From positions 6,372,899 through 6,436,898 of the forward strand of contig OX359202.1 in NCBI GenBank assembly GCA_947172415.1: DNA of 64,000 nt, written 5' to 3'. A program made the position numbers and the translations under genes. Source of the stretch: Chondrosia reniformis (lineage: Eukaryota; Porifera; Demospongiae; Chondrillida; Chondrillidae). Shown here in pieces: positions 26,380-41,000 of this stretch (within the stretch, counting starts at the first letter, position 1; the number at the start of each line of letters is the position of its first letter). The notes under the pieces are model-generated. The model saw nothing but the letters and a program-made list of their open reading frames with translations, was not told where the DNA came from and searched no databases.

Positions 26380-27367
26380 TTAGTGGGGAGGTGGAGGGTG
26401 TACCTGATTGGGAGGTGGAGGGTGTACCTGATGGGGAGGTGGAGGGTGTACCTGATGGGGAGGTGGAGGGTGTACCTGATTGGGAGGTGGAGGGTGTACG
26501 GTACCTGATGGGGAGGTGGAGGGTGTACAGTACCTGATGGGGAGGTGGAGGGTGTACCTGATGGGGAGGTGGAGGGTGTACCTGATTGGGAGGTGGAGGG
26601 TGTACCTGATGGGGAGGTGGAGGGTGTACCTGATGGGGAGGTGGAGGGTGTACCTGATGGGGAGGTGGAGGGTGTACCTGATTGGGAGGTGGAGGGTGTA
26701 CCTGATTGGGAGGTGGAGGGTGTACCTGATTGGGAGGTGGAGGGTGTACCTGATGGGGAGGTGGAGGGTGTACGGTACCTGATGGGGAGGTGGAGGGTGT
26801 ACGGTACCTGATGGGGAGGTGGAGGGTGTACCTGATTGGGAGGTGGAGGGTGTACGGTACCTGATTGGGAGGTGGAGGGTGTACCTGATGGGGAGGTGGA
26901 GGGTGTACCTGATGGGGAGGTGGAGGGTGTACCTGATGGGGAGGTGGAGGGTGTACGGTACCTGATTGGGAGGTGGAGGGTGTACGGTACCTGATTGGGA
27001 GGTGGAGGGTGTACGGTACCTGATGGGGAGGTGGAGGGTGTACGGTACCTGATGGGGAGGTGGAGGGTGTACGGTACCTGATGGGGAGGTGGAGGGTGTA
27101 CGGTACCTGATGGGGAGGTGGAGGGTGTACGGTACCTGATGGGGAGGTGGAGGGTGTACGGTACCTGATGGGGAGGTGGAGGGTGTACCTGATGGGGAGG
27201 TGGAGGGTGTACCTGATGGGGAGGTGGAGGGTGTACGGTACCTGATTGGGAGGTGGAGGGTGTACGGTACCTGATGGGGAGGTGGAGGGTGTACGGTACC
27301 TGATTGGGAGGTGGAGGGTGTACGGTACCTGATTGGGAGGTGGAGGGTGTACGGTACCTGATGGGGG
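26380..27367. repeat. 24/29-bp minisatellite in PAN2 intron, copy 1, cut by the duplication junction
   Basis: Units of 24 bp alternate irregularly with 29-bp units carrying an extra GGTAC, and with a T/G variant (GATTGGG or GATGGGG). The order of variants is the same as in 36515-37501. At 27366-27368 the array stops abruptly (GATGGGGG then AGCGGACTATG) and PARP1 intron sequence begins. Confidence 0.95.
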
Positions 27368-30300
27368 AGCGGACTATGAATATGTTTAGCTCTCACATGT
27401 CTCCCAGAGCAACATCACACAAAAGTAGCAGACCAGTTGGATTTGCATGAGATGTGAAGCAATAATTGGCCGACTACAAGGAAGTACGTAATACACTGAA
27501 ACTGCATACGTATTGCAACTTGACAACCCACCTTGGAAACCATATCTGCAAAGTATACTCCCTTCCCAAACATGTACCCTGTCTACAGGGAGACAACATC
27601 AGTTCACACCTTATAGCTGCGTCTCTGGTATCACAACAGAGGAAGGTACTCACCACAGGTGCTTCTGGTGGGGCTATCCGGAGGCCTTGCGAGATGATAC
27701 CAGCGTAGTTGGTGGTTCTGGAACCGTGCCACAGTAACTTGTGGTTGTGGAGCTTTTTAAATGGCTTGAAGCGTTGCGGCTCTCCCTCTCTCTCAATTTT
27801 GAAAACCTCTACCAGCTCCAAAGTGTAGGAGCTATGGGTGGCAGCATGAGTGTTGGCCATGTATTCCTGTAGCATCTTAAACTCTTCTCCTTCCTTGTCT
27901 AAGGGCTATGAAGTGATGGGCGTGTCACTTAAGTAATGAGCATGTCACTTTAGTGATGAGCGTGTCACTTTAGTAATGAACGCATCACTTTAGTGATGAA
28001 GAGATAATAATGTGTACTAACCATGATATTCGCCTTCAGCTTCTGGAAGTGGACATCGAGAGGATCTGTATCTCCTGACGTTACCGAATCCTTGAGCATG
28101 CTATAAGCAATCTCAATCTCCAGCAGATTGTCAACCATTCTAGTCTTCTCCTGGGGAGAAAAAATGGCCAATTGTAAAGAAGACTCCTGCAATGCATGAG
28201 TATCTATTTACCTCGATAATCTCCTTATTATCGAGTAGCGGTGGCTTCTTCATTCCAAAATCATGTGGAATCAGGGTGAAGAACCGGTTTGAACAATCCA
28301 AAATCTTCACAGGATCGCAAGAACCTTTTACTTCATCCAAAGCTTCAGTCAACACTTGGTAAGCATCCTGCATCTGTTTCTTTGAGAGCTTTCCCAGTGG
28401 CATCTTTTGCATGTCAATCTGCAGCAAGCATAATAGATTCAATCACCTACGTATGAGAGACAACTCTTAAGGGGAGTAGTGTACCTCAAATTCCATCATT
28501 GTCTTCTTCATACTCTGAACATCAAATATCATTTTAATCAGTTCCTGAACTTTAGGGTGTAGCTTAGATTTTTGGCCCGCCTTTTCCATAGCTTCCGTGA
28601 TTTCATCATCATCCTGCCCATAATCCAACTCCAATGGATAAAATTTCCCAGGGTGCTTGACAAATGGTCTTCCAAAGTAGTTGCCAGTCTTTTCCTCATA
28701 GAGCCTTTCAAATTCTGACACTGCCTCATCAGCATAACCATAGCACTAGTAGAGAGGTAAAAGGTTAAAGTCCAAAGTTCAGGTGTCAACTGCCATAAAA
28801 GCACTTTGAACTCACTTCAAGTTTGTTTCCTCCGACAGTTGTCCCAACTCTGCCCCAGGCTCGAAAGAGAAAATAGTCCCTAAGAGTGGAAGGAGTATCA
28901 TAATAGTCACACATGGAAAAGGTCAGCCTGCAGGTCACTGAGGTACTTGCCTCTTATTACTGCTGTCTGCTTCCAGGACTTGAAGCTTGTAGTAGGAGTT
29001 TGATCCTCTCTTGATGTCCACCATTCCGAGGACTGCGTTATAAGTGGTTCCCTTCAACTGCAGCACATGGTGACTGAGGGCAAGACCTGAATCTGGGTCG
29101 ACAACTGAACCTCCCTTAACAGTCATTTTCACCTTTTTGCCTGACAGGGAACAAGAAGGAGAGAAAATAAAATGTCCTAAAACTACTCACATTAGAGTCA
29201 GCACCAGAAGGTTCTGAAGACATAGCATCACGCTTAACCCCAGTTTTCTTCTTTTCCATTTTTTCTTTAAATCTCTAAATTTTAAGATGTAAATGCATTG
29301 TCACATACGTATCTTCAGGTAACATCTAAATAAAACTGACATCTTTTCCCCAATCAGATATACACTTTGCTTCAAATTCTGGTGGTTTCTGCCCTGAACT
29401 AGGATCCCATGTCAACACCTCCTCGTCAATAACAGGGATATCCTCTTTTTTGACATCTCTCATTTTTCCAGTATCCTTAGCCACTTCATCTATATAAGCC
29501 AATGAGGACTACAAATAAAGCAAACTGTAAAGAGAGAGAAGTTGGCATGCAAGCACCTTTCTTGCTGATACAGAGGTCTACTTCGGCCGTCACCTTGGTA
29601 ACCACTTTGCCTCCCAGGGAGGACACCAACTTTGAGATTTCTGCCTGGCTGCGAGTCAAGCGACCAACGATGACCACATTGAGGCCTCCAAAGAGCTCCT
29701 TCCTATCAACACAGTGATTAGAGTGGTCAGCTTCTGAAGGAATATCGACAACATGGATCACTCACTGCCTGTCAATGCCAGCCTGTTTTTGGAGTATTGT
29801 CTTTGGACCAGAGACTTCGGATGGACCATGATCCGTGCTCTCCTTTGTCTTAGTCTCTTCTACCTGAGGGGCCGTCAGGTTGGGGAATACCCTTGTGTGC
29901 TTTTTGTACTTGAAATTATTACTAGTGAACAGTACAGTCTCTTTATATCAATGATTCACTAGAAGAGCCTAGCACTTACAGTCCTGGGCTATCCTTGAAT
30001 TCAGATGGAAGCTTCCAAGGTACAGTTTTAGGTGTTTGAGTCTGAAAGTTGCATTTTGTCCAACCAGAGATGTTGCCAGTACACACATATGCTGACATGG
30101 TGGAACTGAAGGGGACATATAAATTAAACAATATGGCTGCTGGAATGCTTACTGGTGGAGGATAGGTGATACTCACGAGTAGACAAGTTGTCCATTCTTA
30201 CAAGTAGTACAAGGCTTGAGGGCTCCAAAGAGCATTCCATCACAACATCTATCCAGCAGCTGCAGAAGGGAATATAGCAACTCATCCCATTGACACTTAT

Positions 30301-31710
30301 CTACCACACAATGGAGGCCAATTAGCAGGGGTGACTTATCAATTAGCTACACTGGGAGAGTGTGGTGGCATAATAGAGAGTATATTGATTATCACATTCT
30401 ATATCCTCTGACCACTGGAGCACAATTCACCCAAAGATACAGCCTCTGAAGTACACAGTATCAATCAAAAGAGTGTTGGGCAACAGTAAGTCAATAAGTA
30501 CAAAATATAACAGAGGATACGAGATATGTATTTTATACAAAACCCTGTCACAATTACATACTTTGCTTTCTCCTGAAGGAATCCCCTGGTTGTTGTGCGA
30601 CAGCATTTGTTTGAGGGCCGTGCTGGACATTTCTCTGCTCAACATATCCCTTATAGTCCACAACTGTTGACTTTGTTCCTAAACAAGAAGTACACTTGCT
30701 CTTTGAAATAAGAGAAAGAGAGAGAAGTCAACACATCAGTACCTTTAATTGTTTCATTTCCTTTGCTTCCTCTTTACTCCTCTTCTTGGGAGGCCCATCC
30801 ACCTCTTCTCTACTGGCAGCACTCCTCTTCTTTCTGTTACCAGGAGGATAAACAGTCTCATGAAGCACAAACAAATATTCAGCTTCTCACCTTAGAGCAG
30901 CTGTGGCCGAGCCCAGAGCAGCTACCAGAGCTTCCTTGTCTGCCTTTTGCAGCTGCTTGAAGCCAGGAATAGTGTCAGCTTCCACCTCACCCATATCCAA
31001 TTTTACAAGGTTGTCTTTGAAGCACTCAAAGTGATGCCACTCTGGAATAGGAACAGGGCCTTCAAAATCCTCTGGGAAGATACCTACTCTCACAACTCCC
31101 TAAAAAGTATAGGATAACATTGTACATCCACCATACATCAGCTTGATGGAGGCAGTTGCTATGGATACCACATGTACAGACTCATGTGTCCACTAACTTT
31201 ATCTATCTTCTCCTTGCACAACCTGCAGGTGCTGCGATTAGATTTAGCATACTCTACTTGTAGGTTTTCCTTCATTTGAACTTCAGCTCCACTAGAAGGA
31301 CCTCCCTTCTTCTTGCCACCACTCTTTACATCTTCACTGATGTTATTCTTGATCTTCTCCTGGTCCTCCCATCTCAAAGCATGAAAACCCGCCACTTTGG
31401 CGGTAGAGGGCGGGGTGAACTTCTTGAAGAAGCATGTGTAGTGATACCACATTGGCACCTGTTTGATCAGAAACACAGGGACACCTTAAATGACTGCTAT
31501 TTTGCGTGGGTGGATGGCCAATGTTGAAGGTATATATATATATATATCAGTTCAATATTGTCTTACCTTCCCGTCAAAATGTGGAGACTGTACCATTCTT
31601 GCTAGTCTCAGCGACTCTTTGCTAATTGTCGACTTGCACGCCTTGCAAGATGACCTGTTGGATTTGGCATATTCTGCCTTGTACGGTAAATCATCCTCGT
31701 GTTCCGCCAT
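27368..31710 (-). pseudogene. PARP1: PARP1, 3'-truncated second copy
   Basis: Identical to the complete PARP1 from the start codon (31710) through the exon ending VALGDM, whose donor GTGAGAGC remains. It lacks the last three exons, which hold the end of the ART domain including the catalytic Glu of NEY. The retained donor faces only the minisatellite and then the PAN2 exon at 26359. Splicing to that exon joins phase 2 to phase 0 and meets a TGA after about ten codons. No active polymerase can come from this copy, although the zinc fingers, BRCT and WGR would be intact. Confidence 0.8.
27903..28005. repeat. 20-bp minisatellite in PARP1 intron (copy 2)
   Basis: Same array as at 17768-17870, unchanged in unit number and sequence. 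Confidence 0.8.
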
Positions 31711-31800
31711 TCCAGGTAAAAATGGGTTGGAGAGACGCACACTCCGAAAGAGAATCTGACCAGCTGATTTTTTAAGCAAGGGTCAAGTGTGAATAATAAA

Positions 31801-33623
31801 ATGGCGTCACCAAATGAACACGAATATACACCTAACTATCCCGTCAAAAGAAGGCTCTCTGGACAGTACAAAGAGTAAGAGAAGAACTTTGCCATCTTTG
31901 TTTATTTGGCCTTGAACTGTCAATTACTCATTAGTGATTCCGTACTTTGAAGGTGGTTGGTTATGTAGTAAACTGATTTACTGTACATGACATCCTTTTA
32001 TGTAGCACATTTGCGTATGTAACAGTAAAGGATCGAATGGTTAAGGTACTGACTGGAGTCATTGACACTCTGAACAAGCAGGCAGATCTGTTCAAAGGGG
32101 AGGACCAGGGGGAGGTTAGTAGGTCCTGATCCACAGTTACACGTACTGTCTGTGTTGGAAGGCTATCACCTCTGTGTACTCAGAGATTGGAAGATTTGAA
32201 AGCTGTCATTTCCCGGTTGTCGCAGCTCCACTATGAGATGCAGAGAGACAGAGATTTGGTGCCTCTTGTGTGGGGAGCAGACAGGAAGTTCTGGGATGAG
32301 GTAGCCATTTTGTGCAGCTAACCAATCAAAACTCTTAATCACTTATATTTAATGTATCCACAGGTCTATGAGGTGTATATGCAGAAAAATAATAAGCCCC
32401 CAAGCTGGTTTTCGTCGTCATGGCTCTACGTAGAATGTTACATGTACAGAAAAGTAGTCGATGCATTGAAAACTAGGTAATATACACTTTCATCATCCCT
32501 TGAGTATACCATTAGTATGAACGGTTGCCTTTGATGATTATATAGTTTATTTTTGAGAGATTTTGATCCGTTTAAGAAGCAAAAAGAAGACAGTTACTAT
32601 TTGTATATGGAGCAAGTCAACTCTCTTGCTAGCTTCCTGGTGGCACTCATTTCTAATCAGTTGGCCACTCTTAGCCTTAAAGATCGTAAGATTGAAGTTA
32701 TGCACATGTTACTAGTAAGTGTACTTCAAATGTAAATCCATCCATCCATCCACTCATCCACCCATCCACCCACCCATCCACCCATCTATCCATCCATCCA
32801 TCCACCCATCCACCCATCCAACCATCCATCTCTTCTCTCTTCAATGCTGCAGACAAGTCTGTGGGGTAACAAGACTGATCTCTCAATGATGGCCACTCAG
32901 TCAAACTACAACGCCTCCCAAAACCTGACTGATTTGCATAAAACAGGTCAAGCAAGGATAGACCAAATGTTACATAACGTACTCTGCAACCAGCTGGAGG
33001 ATCTCCTGGAGGTCTTGAGGGACGGTCCCCTAGAGCAAGTGGACGTGGTGCTTGACAACGCTGGCTATGAACTCTTCACTGACTGTTGTTTGGCAGAAGT
33101 GCTCATCTCACTGGGGTATACTAAACAAGTTCTGTTTCACTGCAAACAACTTCCATGGTTTGTATCTGATGCCTCCATTGCTGATTTTCATTGGCTAATT
33201 GATCAACTGTGTAAGGACAGCACTGGTCTGGATGCTAGAGACCTTGGAAAGAAATGGAGGGAAAGATTATTGGATGGCAGCTGGAGGTTGACAGATCACC
33301 CCTTCTGGACCCTACCACACGAGTATGCTAAAATGGAAGGCGTGTCCCCAGATCTCTATAATGATCTGAAGAGGAGTTCACTCATCATATTCAAGGGAGA
33401 CCTTAACTACAGGAAGTTGGTAGCTGACAGGAATTGGCCTTACACCTCTCCCTTCAGAGAGGTTCTTCAAGGGTTCTCCCCCAGCAACATCTGTGCCCTA
33501 AGGACCCTGAAGGCTGACTTAGTGGGAGGGTTACCTGAAGGGAAGGCTAGGGAGGCAGCTGAAGTGAACAAGGACTGGCTAATTTCAGGACAATTTGGAA
33601 TCATTCAAGTTTACAGAAAATAG
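31801..33623 (+). CDS. ARMT1: ARMT1 / DUF89 family protein (copy 2)
   Basis: Exon for exon identical to 21666-23488, with the same intronic ATCC repeat at 32734-32830 and the same head-to-head PARP1 partner. The gene and its promoter are complete, so a real duplication would double its dosage. No substitution separating the copies was seen. Confidence 0.88.
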
Positions 33624-33808
33624 TGATAGAAACAATAATTATTTCAGTTTTAGTAATTTATGTAATGGATATCATTCTTTGACACTGTATACGAAAGAAA
33701 TAGGAATGTAGAAATTTCTGCTTTTCAAAAGGTTATAATAGTACTTTGAAAAAGACATCAAAAAATGAAATGGTTTGCCAAAAATGAAATGTAACAGTTT
33801 GCAATTGA

Positions 33809-34962
<1,154 letters not shown>

Positions 34963-35029
34963 GACAATAGGCTATGTGTATAATAGAAAACGTTCAAACA
35001 ACGCAAACGATAAAAACAAGGCGTGTTAA

Positions 35030-38000
35030 TCAATTTGCAGGCACATGCCACTGCAATTCTCTTCCGGTGTCATAGAGCTGCAATAATGTTTCTTTTAGTT
35101 TTCCGGAAGTCTTTAACTCCATGTACCTTTTATAGAGGCGCAGGGCAGTTCTGGCATCCACAATGCTGTCATGGCAACCATCTTGTATCCTCTCCTCTAC
35201 ACACACACAAAAGAGTACTTGTGTGTCTGAAGATGGATAGCAATGCATTATACTTACTGAGGATGAACCAGGAGAGGAACTTAAGAGAAACATAGCGTTG
35301 GTCTGGTAGTCTGAAGAGCTCAACAGTGTCCAATATCTGGTCATCCTTGACCTGAGACAATGAAATATAAAACTAGAAACACTTTCAATGAGCAAATCAA
35401 TACTCCTGTCTACAACTACATTACCCCACCCCTCCCCCTGAGGTCCCTAGTTCAGCTGCAGGGTATTGCCGAGGTACAGTACCTTGAGATTGATGACTCT
35501 GAAGTCCTTCTTCAAGCCGTGTCCCACAAACACGACTCCTTGTTGCAAGAGATAGAGCAGCTTGAGGTAGGACGACTTTAGAGTGGTTAGATGTTTGGAG
35601 CTGACAGAAGCATCCAAGTCACCAGGCTTGATGCCAGAGTAGCGAGTCAAATAATCCACCACCTGAGGCCAAGTTAGGACAAAGTGAAGCTATAGAGATG
35701 ACTCTAAAGGCAACACACACCTGTTCTTGGGTTCTGATGTAGTCATCAATAAATGGCGTTCCCTCCAAATTCCCCCATCTACAAGACAAGACTGATTTGA
35801 TATGGTACATCTACCACTGGTGTAATGCACACTCCTCACCCTCTCACACACTCCTCATCCTCTCACACTCCTCACCCTCTCACACTCCTCACCCTCCCAC
35901 ACTCCTCACCCTCTCCCAAACTCACCCTCTAACACAGCTTATTCGTGCAACACTTAGTCTGCTTGGTTTAATGGTAGATTGTGTTCCATCCGTCTTCACT
36001 TCTGCCTCCTCCTGGTTAAGAGTAACAAATTCAGCGTCAATGGCCACTAGAGCTCCTTTCTGAGGGAGCTCGTGGAACTGGATTGGAGTGAACTGCACTG
36101 GAGACCGGGGTATGTTTTGAGGAGGTCTCTCCATCATCAGGACAGAAGGGTCAATGGCCCCAAGTGTTCCCTTTGACTGTGAGAAGGGAACACCCTTTTG
36201 AACATAAAAGAGGATGCACGGAACAATCCAGTCCACTTCAAATGTGACTGCCTTGTCCTACAATGATGATCATGTGACCATCAAAATATGTATCATACTT
36301 TTATATGACAATCAGGATAATACCTTTGGAATTGGTTGAATGACAAAGTCATTGAATATGTGCCACACCCCTTTTGTCCCGCCCTCATCTTCATTATCTA
36401 TTAGTATATGAGCCACCAGATTGCCATTTCCATCTACACTGGTCACATGACTCACAACTGCTTTCAACTCATATTTGGATCCACTCGATGACAGCTATAA
36501 ATAGAAAAACATGATTAGTGGGGAGGTGGAGGGTGTACCTGATTGGGAGGTGGAGGGTGTACCTGATGGGGAGGTGGAGGGTGTACCTGATGGGGAGGTG
36601 GAGGGTGTACCTGATTGGGAGGTGGAGGGTGTACGGTACCTGATGGGGAGGTGGAGGGTGTACAGTACCTGATGGGGAGGTGGAGGGTGTACCTGATGGG
36701 GAGGTGGAGGGTGTACCTGATTGGGAGGTGGAGGGTGTACCTGATGGGGAGGTGGAGGGTGTACCTGATGGGGAGGTGGAGGGTGTACCTGATGGGGAGG
36801 TGGAGGGTGTACCTGATTGGGAGGTGGAGGGTGTACCTGATTGGGAGGTGGAGGGTGTACCTGATTGGGAGGTGGAGGGTGTACCTGATGGGGAGGTGGA
36901 GGGTGTACGGTACCTGATGGGGAGGTGGAGGGTGTACGGTACCTGATGGGGAGGTGGAGGGTGTACCTGATTGGGAGGTGGAGGGTGTACGGTACCTGAT
37001 TGGGAGGTGGAGGGTGTACCTGATGGGGAGGTGGAGGGTGTACCTGATGGGGAGGTGGAGGGTGTACCTGATGGGGAGGTGGAGGGTGTACGGTACCTGA
37101 TTGGGAGGTGGAGGGTGTACGGTACCTGATTGGGAGGTGGAGGGTGTACGGTACCTGATGGGGAGGTGGAGGGTGTACGGTACCTGATGGGGAGGTGGAG
37201 GGTGTACGGTACCTGATGGGGAGGTGGAGGGTGTACGGTACCTGATGGGGAGGTGGAGGGTGTACGGTACCTGATGGGGAGGTGGAGGGTGTACGGTACC
37301 TGATGGGGAGGTGGAGGGTGTACCTGATGGGGAGGTGGAGGGTGTACCTGATGGGGAGGTGGAGGGTGTACGGTACCTGATTGGGAGGTGGAGGGTGTAC
37401 GGTACCTGATGGGGAGGTGGAGGGTGTACGGTACCTGATTGGGAGGTGGAGGGTGTACGGTACCTGATTGGGAGGTGGAGGGTGTACGGTACCTGATGGG
37501 GAGGTGGAGGGTGTACGGTACCTGATTGGGAGGTGGAGGGTGTACGGTACCTGATGGGGAGGTGGAGGGTGTACGGTACCTGATTGGGAGGTGGAGGGTG
37601 TACAGTACCTGATGGGGAGGTGGAGGGTGTACGGTACCTGATGGGGAGGTGGAGGGTGTACGGTACCTGATTGGGAGGTGGAGGGTGTACGGTACCTGAT
37701 TGGGAGGTGGAGGGTGTACGGTACCTGATGGGGAGGTGGAGGGTGTACGGTACCTGATTGGGAGGTGGAGGGTGTACGGTACCTGATGGGGAGGTGGAGG
37801 GTGTACGGTACCTGATTGGGAGGTGGAGGGTGTACAGTACCTGATGGGGAGGTGGAGGGTGTACCTGATGGGGAGGTGGAGGGTGTACCTGATGGGGAGG
37901 TGGAGGGTGTACCTGATGGGGAGGTGGAGGGTGTACGGTACCTGATTGGGAGGTGGAGGGTGTACCTGATGGGGAGGTGGAGGGTGTACGGTACCTGATG

Positions 38001-41000
38001 GGGAGGTGGAGGGTGTACGGTACCTGATGGGGAGGTGGAGGGTGTACCTGATGGGGAGGTGGAGGGTGTACCTGATTGGGAGGTGGAGGGTGTACCTGAT
38101 AGGGAGGTGATCCTGTGGTGCTGTCCAGCACTGAGAGAGTAAGATCATCAGCAAGACAGGCATTGAGCTCGTGAGGAAACCAACTGACACTAAGAGAGGT
38201 CAAAACTACTAATCATTGTGATGGGTTGCCAGTTGTTTATCAAACACTCACTCAAAGTTAGCCTTAGCTAATTTCTGTTGATCTCTTATGAACTCCTTGT
38301 GTTTGCTGTTATCTACCTGACAGCTGAGGCAGAGAACCTTGGGTAGCCTGAGCAGTCTTATCTTTTGCACCTACAGACAGCAGACATACCCATCCCACTC
38401 ATGTTGCTAAGGTTACATAACCTGCTACCATGGCAACTGTATGGATAGTTACCATATTAAATTGCAGTACAGTGAAAGGACAATCACTTACAGCGCTCTT
38501 GAACTTGCCACAATTGTCACACCAAGCATGAGTGTGCTGCTCTGAACAGATACTTGACTCCACTACTGTCCCAAATGATGTGAAATCCTCAAAATTTGGA
38601 GACACTTCTTTCTCCTTCTTTCCCTCCTCCTTCACAGGGTAGTGCAAAGGGAAGACCATCTCCACAGTCTCCTGGGACTGCTGTGTACCACACTTGCACA
38701 GTGTTGTCTTGACAACGCGACTGCCAAACAGCTCCTGCACTTTGGATCTAAATACTGGCTGATCCCGGCCAGATGAGGGGGCGGAGTTGGACTCCAACAT
38801 TTCCTGACATTATACGGACCAAAAAAGGTTGACATAATACATAGACTGGACTAAAAGGGGAGTGGTTATATGCTACCAAGGGGGAGTGGTTATATGCTAC
38901 CGAGGGGGAGTGGCTACATGCTACCGAGGGGGAGTGGCTACATGCTACCGAGGGGGAGTGGTTACATGCTACCGAGGGGGAGTGGTCACTTACGATATGA
39001 AGCTGCTGTAGCACAAATGTGTTCCACTTTTGGATCAACTGTGACAGTTTGGCCTTGTCCTCCTCAGACTCATCCAGCAGCAGGCCCAGAGTGAGGGCTT
39101 CCCGCAAAGTTCTAAATGACCTCAGAAAATTACTCGCCTGAAAATCCAGTAAAACATATACATCTATCTTTGGTCATAGTTGCCATGGTGATGCCTACTT
39201 GACAGGTCCCGCCTTTTGATTCCTTCATCATATGAAATAGAAACTTTAGTTCACAGGAGAGACAAAATTCCTTTGTACACTCGTGTTTGAAGACTGCTTC
39301 TTGCAGTAAGGATGTGTAAAAGAGAATCTATACGGAATAGATACTGTGTAATGAAGCCCATGAGATTAGGTAAATGGTTGTGGTTACCTGTATCATCGAG
39401 TTACAATAGGCATTTGGTATATGGATCTCCAGCCCCGTATACTTGGTTTGATTGTAATGTGTAAAATCAAACTCCTCCACACCTTATATGGTTTAATGAA
39501 ATTTCCATATATGGTAACACAAAGCATTAGCTCTCGCAATACAACTCACCTAATTTTGAGTATTTAATTTCAGTTTTTCTATATGGCTTCGGGACGCCAA
39601 AAAATGGGCTGGATGCTGCAGACACATAGCATGAATTAAATCAGTTCCTTACTCTATAACTATTGCAAACCTCTCATCATAGGAGACTCGGGTTCCAGTT
39701 GGAAATCACTGGCGCCTTCATTGTGGTGATGAATGTAGGGAATCTAGGGCAGTATGTACAGTCACATGACTGTCATGTGATGATTGTATGTTATTTGCTG
39801 CATGTCTACCTGGTTCCTCTTAAGGTCTGGTGGCTTTGGAGCATATCCCACAAATTCCTGTACTCTCATTTGTCCCAATATTTGTGGTGGAATTGGAGCA
39901 AGCTGTCTATTGGAATTGGGAGATGGAGACACTGATAGAGACAGTACACAAAAATCTTCAGTTTGTGAACCTTCTTGTAAATTTGGCTCCTTTCTTAGGC
40001 CAGTAGTCAGAAAGTAGACCATTTTCACTAAAGAAGACAGAAAAAGAAAGGCCATCTCATATATATGCTTGTACCTGTAATTAGTCACACCCAGACACAC
40101 CCACCCACATCCTTAACCAGACACACCCACATCCTTAACCAGACACACCCACATCATTAACTAGACACACCTACATCCTTAACCAGACACACCCACATCC
40201 TTAAACAGACACACCCACATTCTTAACCAGACACACCCACATCCTTAACCGGACACACCCACATCCTTAAACAGACACACCCACATCCTTAACCGGACAC
40301 ACCCACATCCTCAACCAGTCACACCCACATCCTTAATCAGACACACCCACATCCTTAACCAGTCACACCCACATCCTTAACCAGTCACACCCACATCCTT
40401 AACCAGACACACCCACATCCTTAACTGGACACACCCACCCTCACCTAAATCTATACATGGGAAGTGCTGACAGTGGAGCCCCAAGGAGAGGTTGGTTAAA
40501 GTCAATGTATGGCAGATGTATGGGTTGTTCGTTAGGGAAGACAGAAGGTGCTGCATATGGATTAAAAGCCACGGCTTCGTCTCCTTCTCTTCCAGCTGTA
40601 GGGCTCACCCACGAGTGAACAACGCCGTAGCCATCTCCCAGCACAATGAATTGGTCAGAGGGGGCGACGGCCAGGGTGAAGACACATGGTGGCATGCCAT
40701 CTTCCAGCGGCATAATCTGATGGACGCTCATGCAATCTGGAGTGAGCAAACCACTGGTATTAACGAACTGGAACATCCCCATTTGGGAAGCCACTACAAC
40801 ACGGGAGGGATCCTGGGAAAATGAGCTCAGAAAGTGTGGTTGAAACATCAGATTCTGAGCACATACAAATAAACATGTAAACAACAACACAAGAACAAAC
40901 AAATATCAACCATGAGAGCTAACTTGCAGAGGAGAAAGAAACTTGTGCATCCTTTGATCAAACACTTTCAACTGAAGATCTGGTGTGGGTTGGTTAAACC

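Noticed and set aside
26380-27367. Regular repeat suggestive of a CRISPR array
   Set aside because: Units are directly adjacent with no unique spacers, and the sequence is a eukaryotic intron; it is a minisatellite.
26359-27480. In-frame PARP1-PAN2 fusion protein across the duplication junction
   Set aside because: The PARP1 donor is phase 2 and the PAN2 exon is phase 0; reading on gives a stop after about ten codons.
36469-38203. Two overlapping minus-strand frames of 562-573 codons and a similar 338-codon frame at 26380-27396
   Set aside because: They are the 24/29-bp minisatellite read in open frames plus bits of flanking PAN2 exon; not independent genes.
38870-39094. Plus-strand ORF of MLPRGSGY repeats
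   Set aside because: Antisense reading of a 24-bp minisatellite at a PAN2 splice site; no other support.
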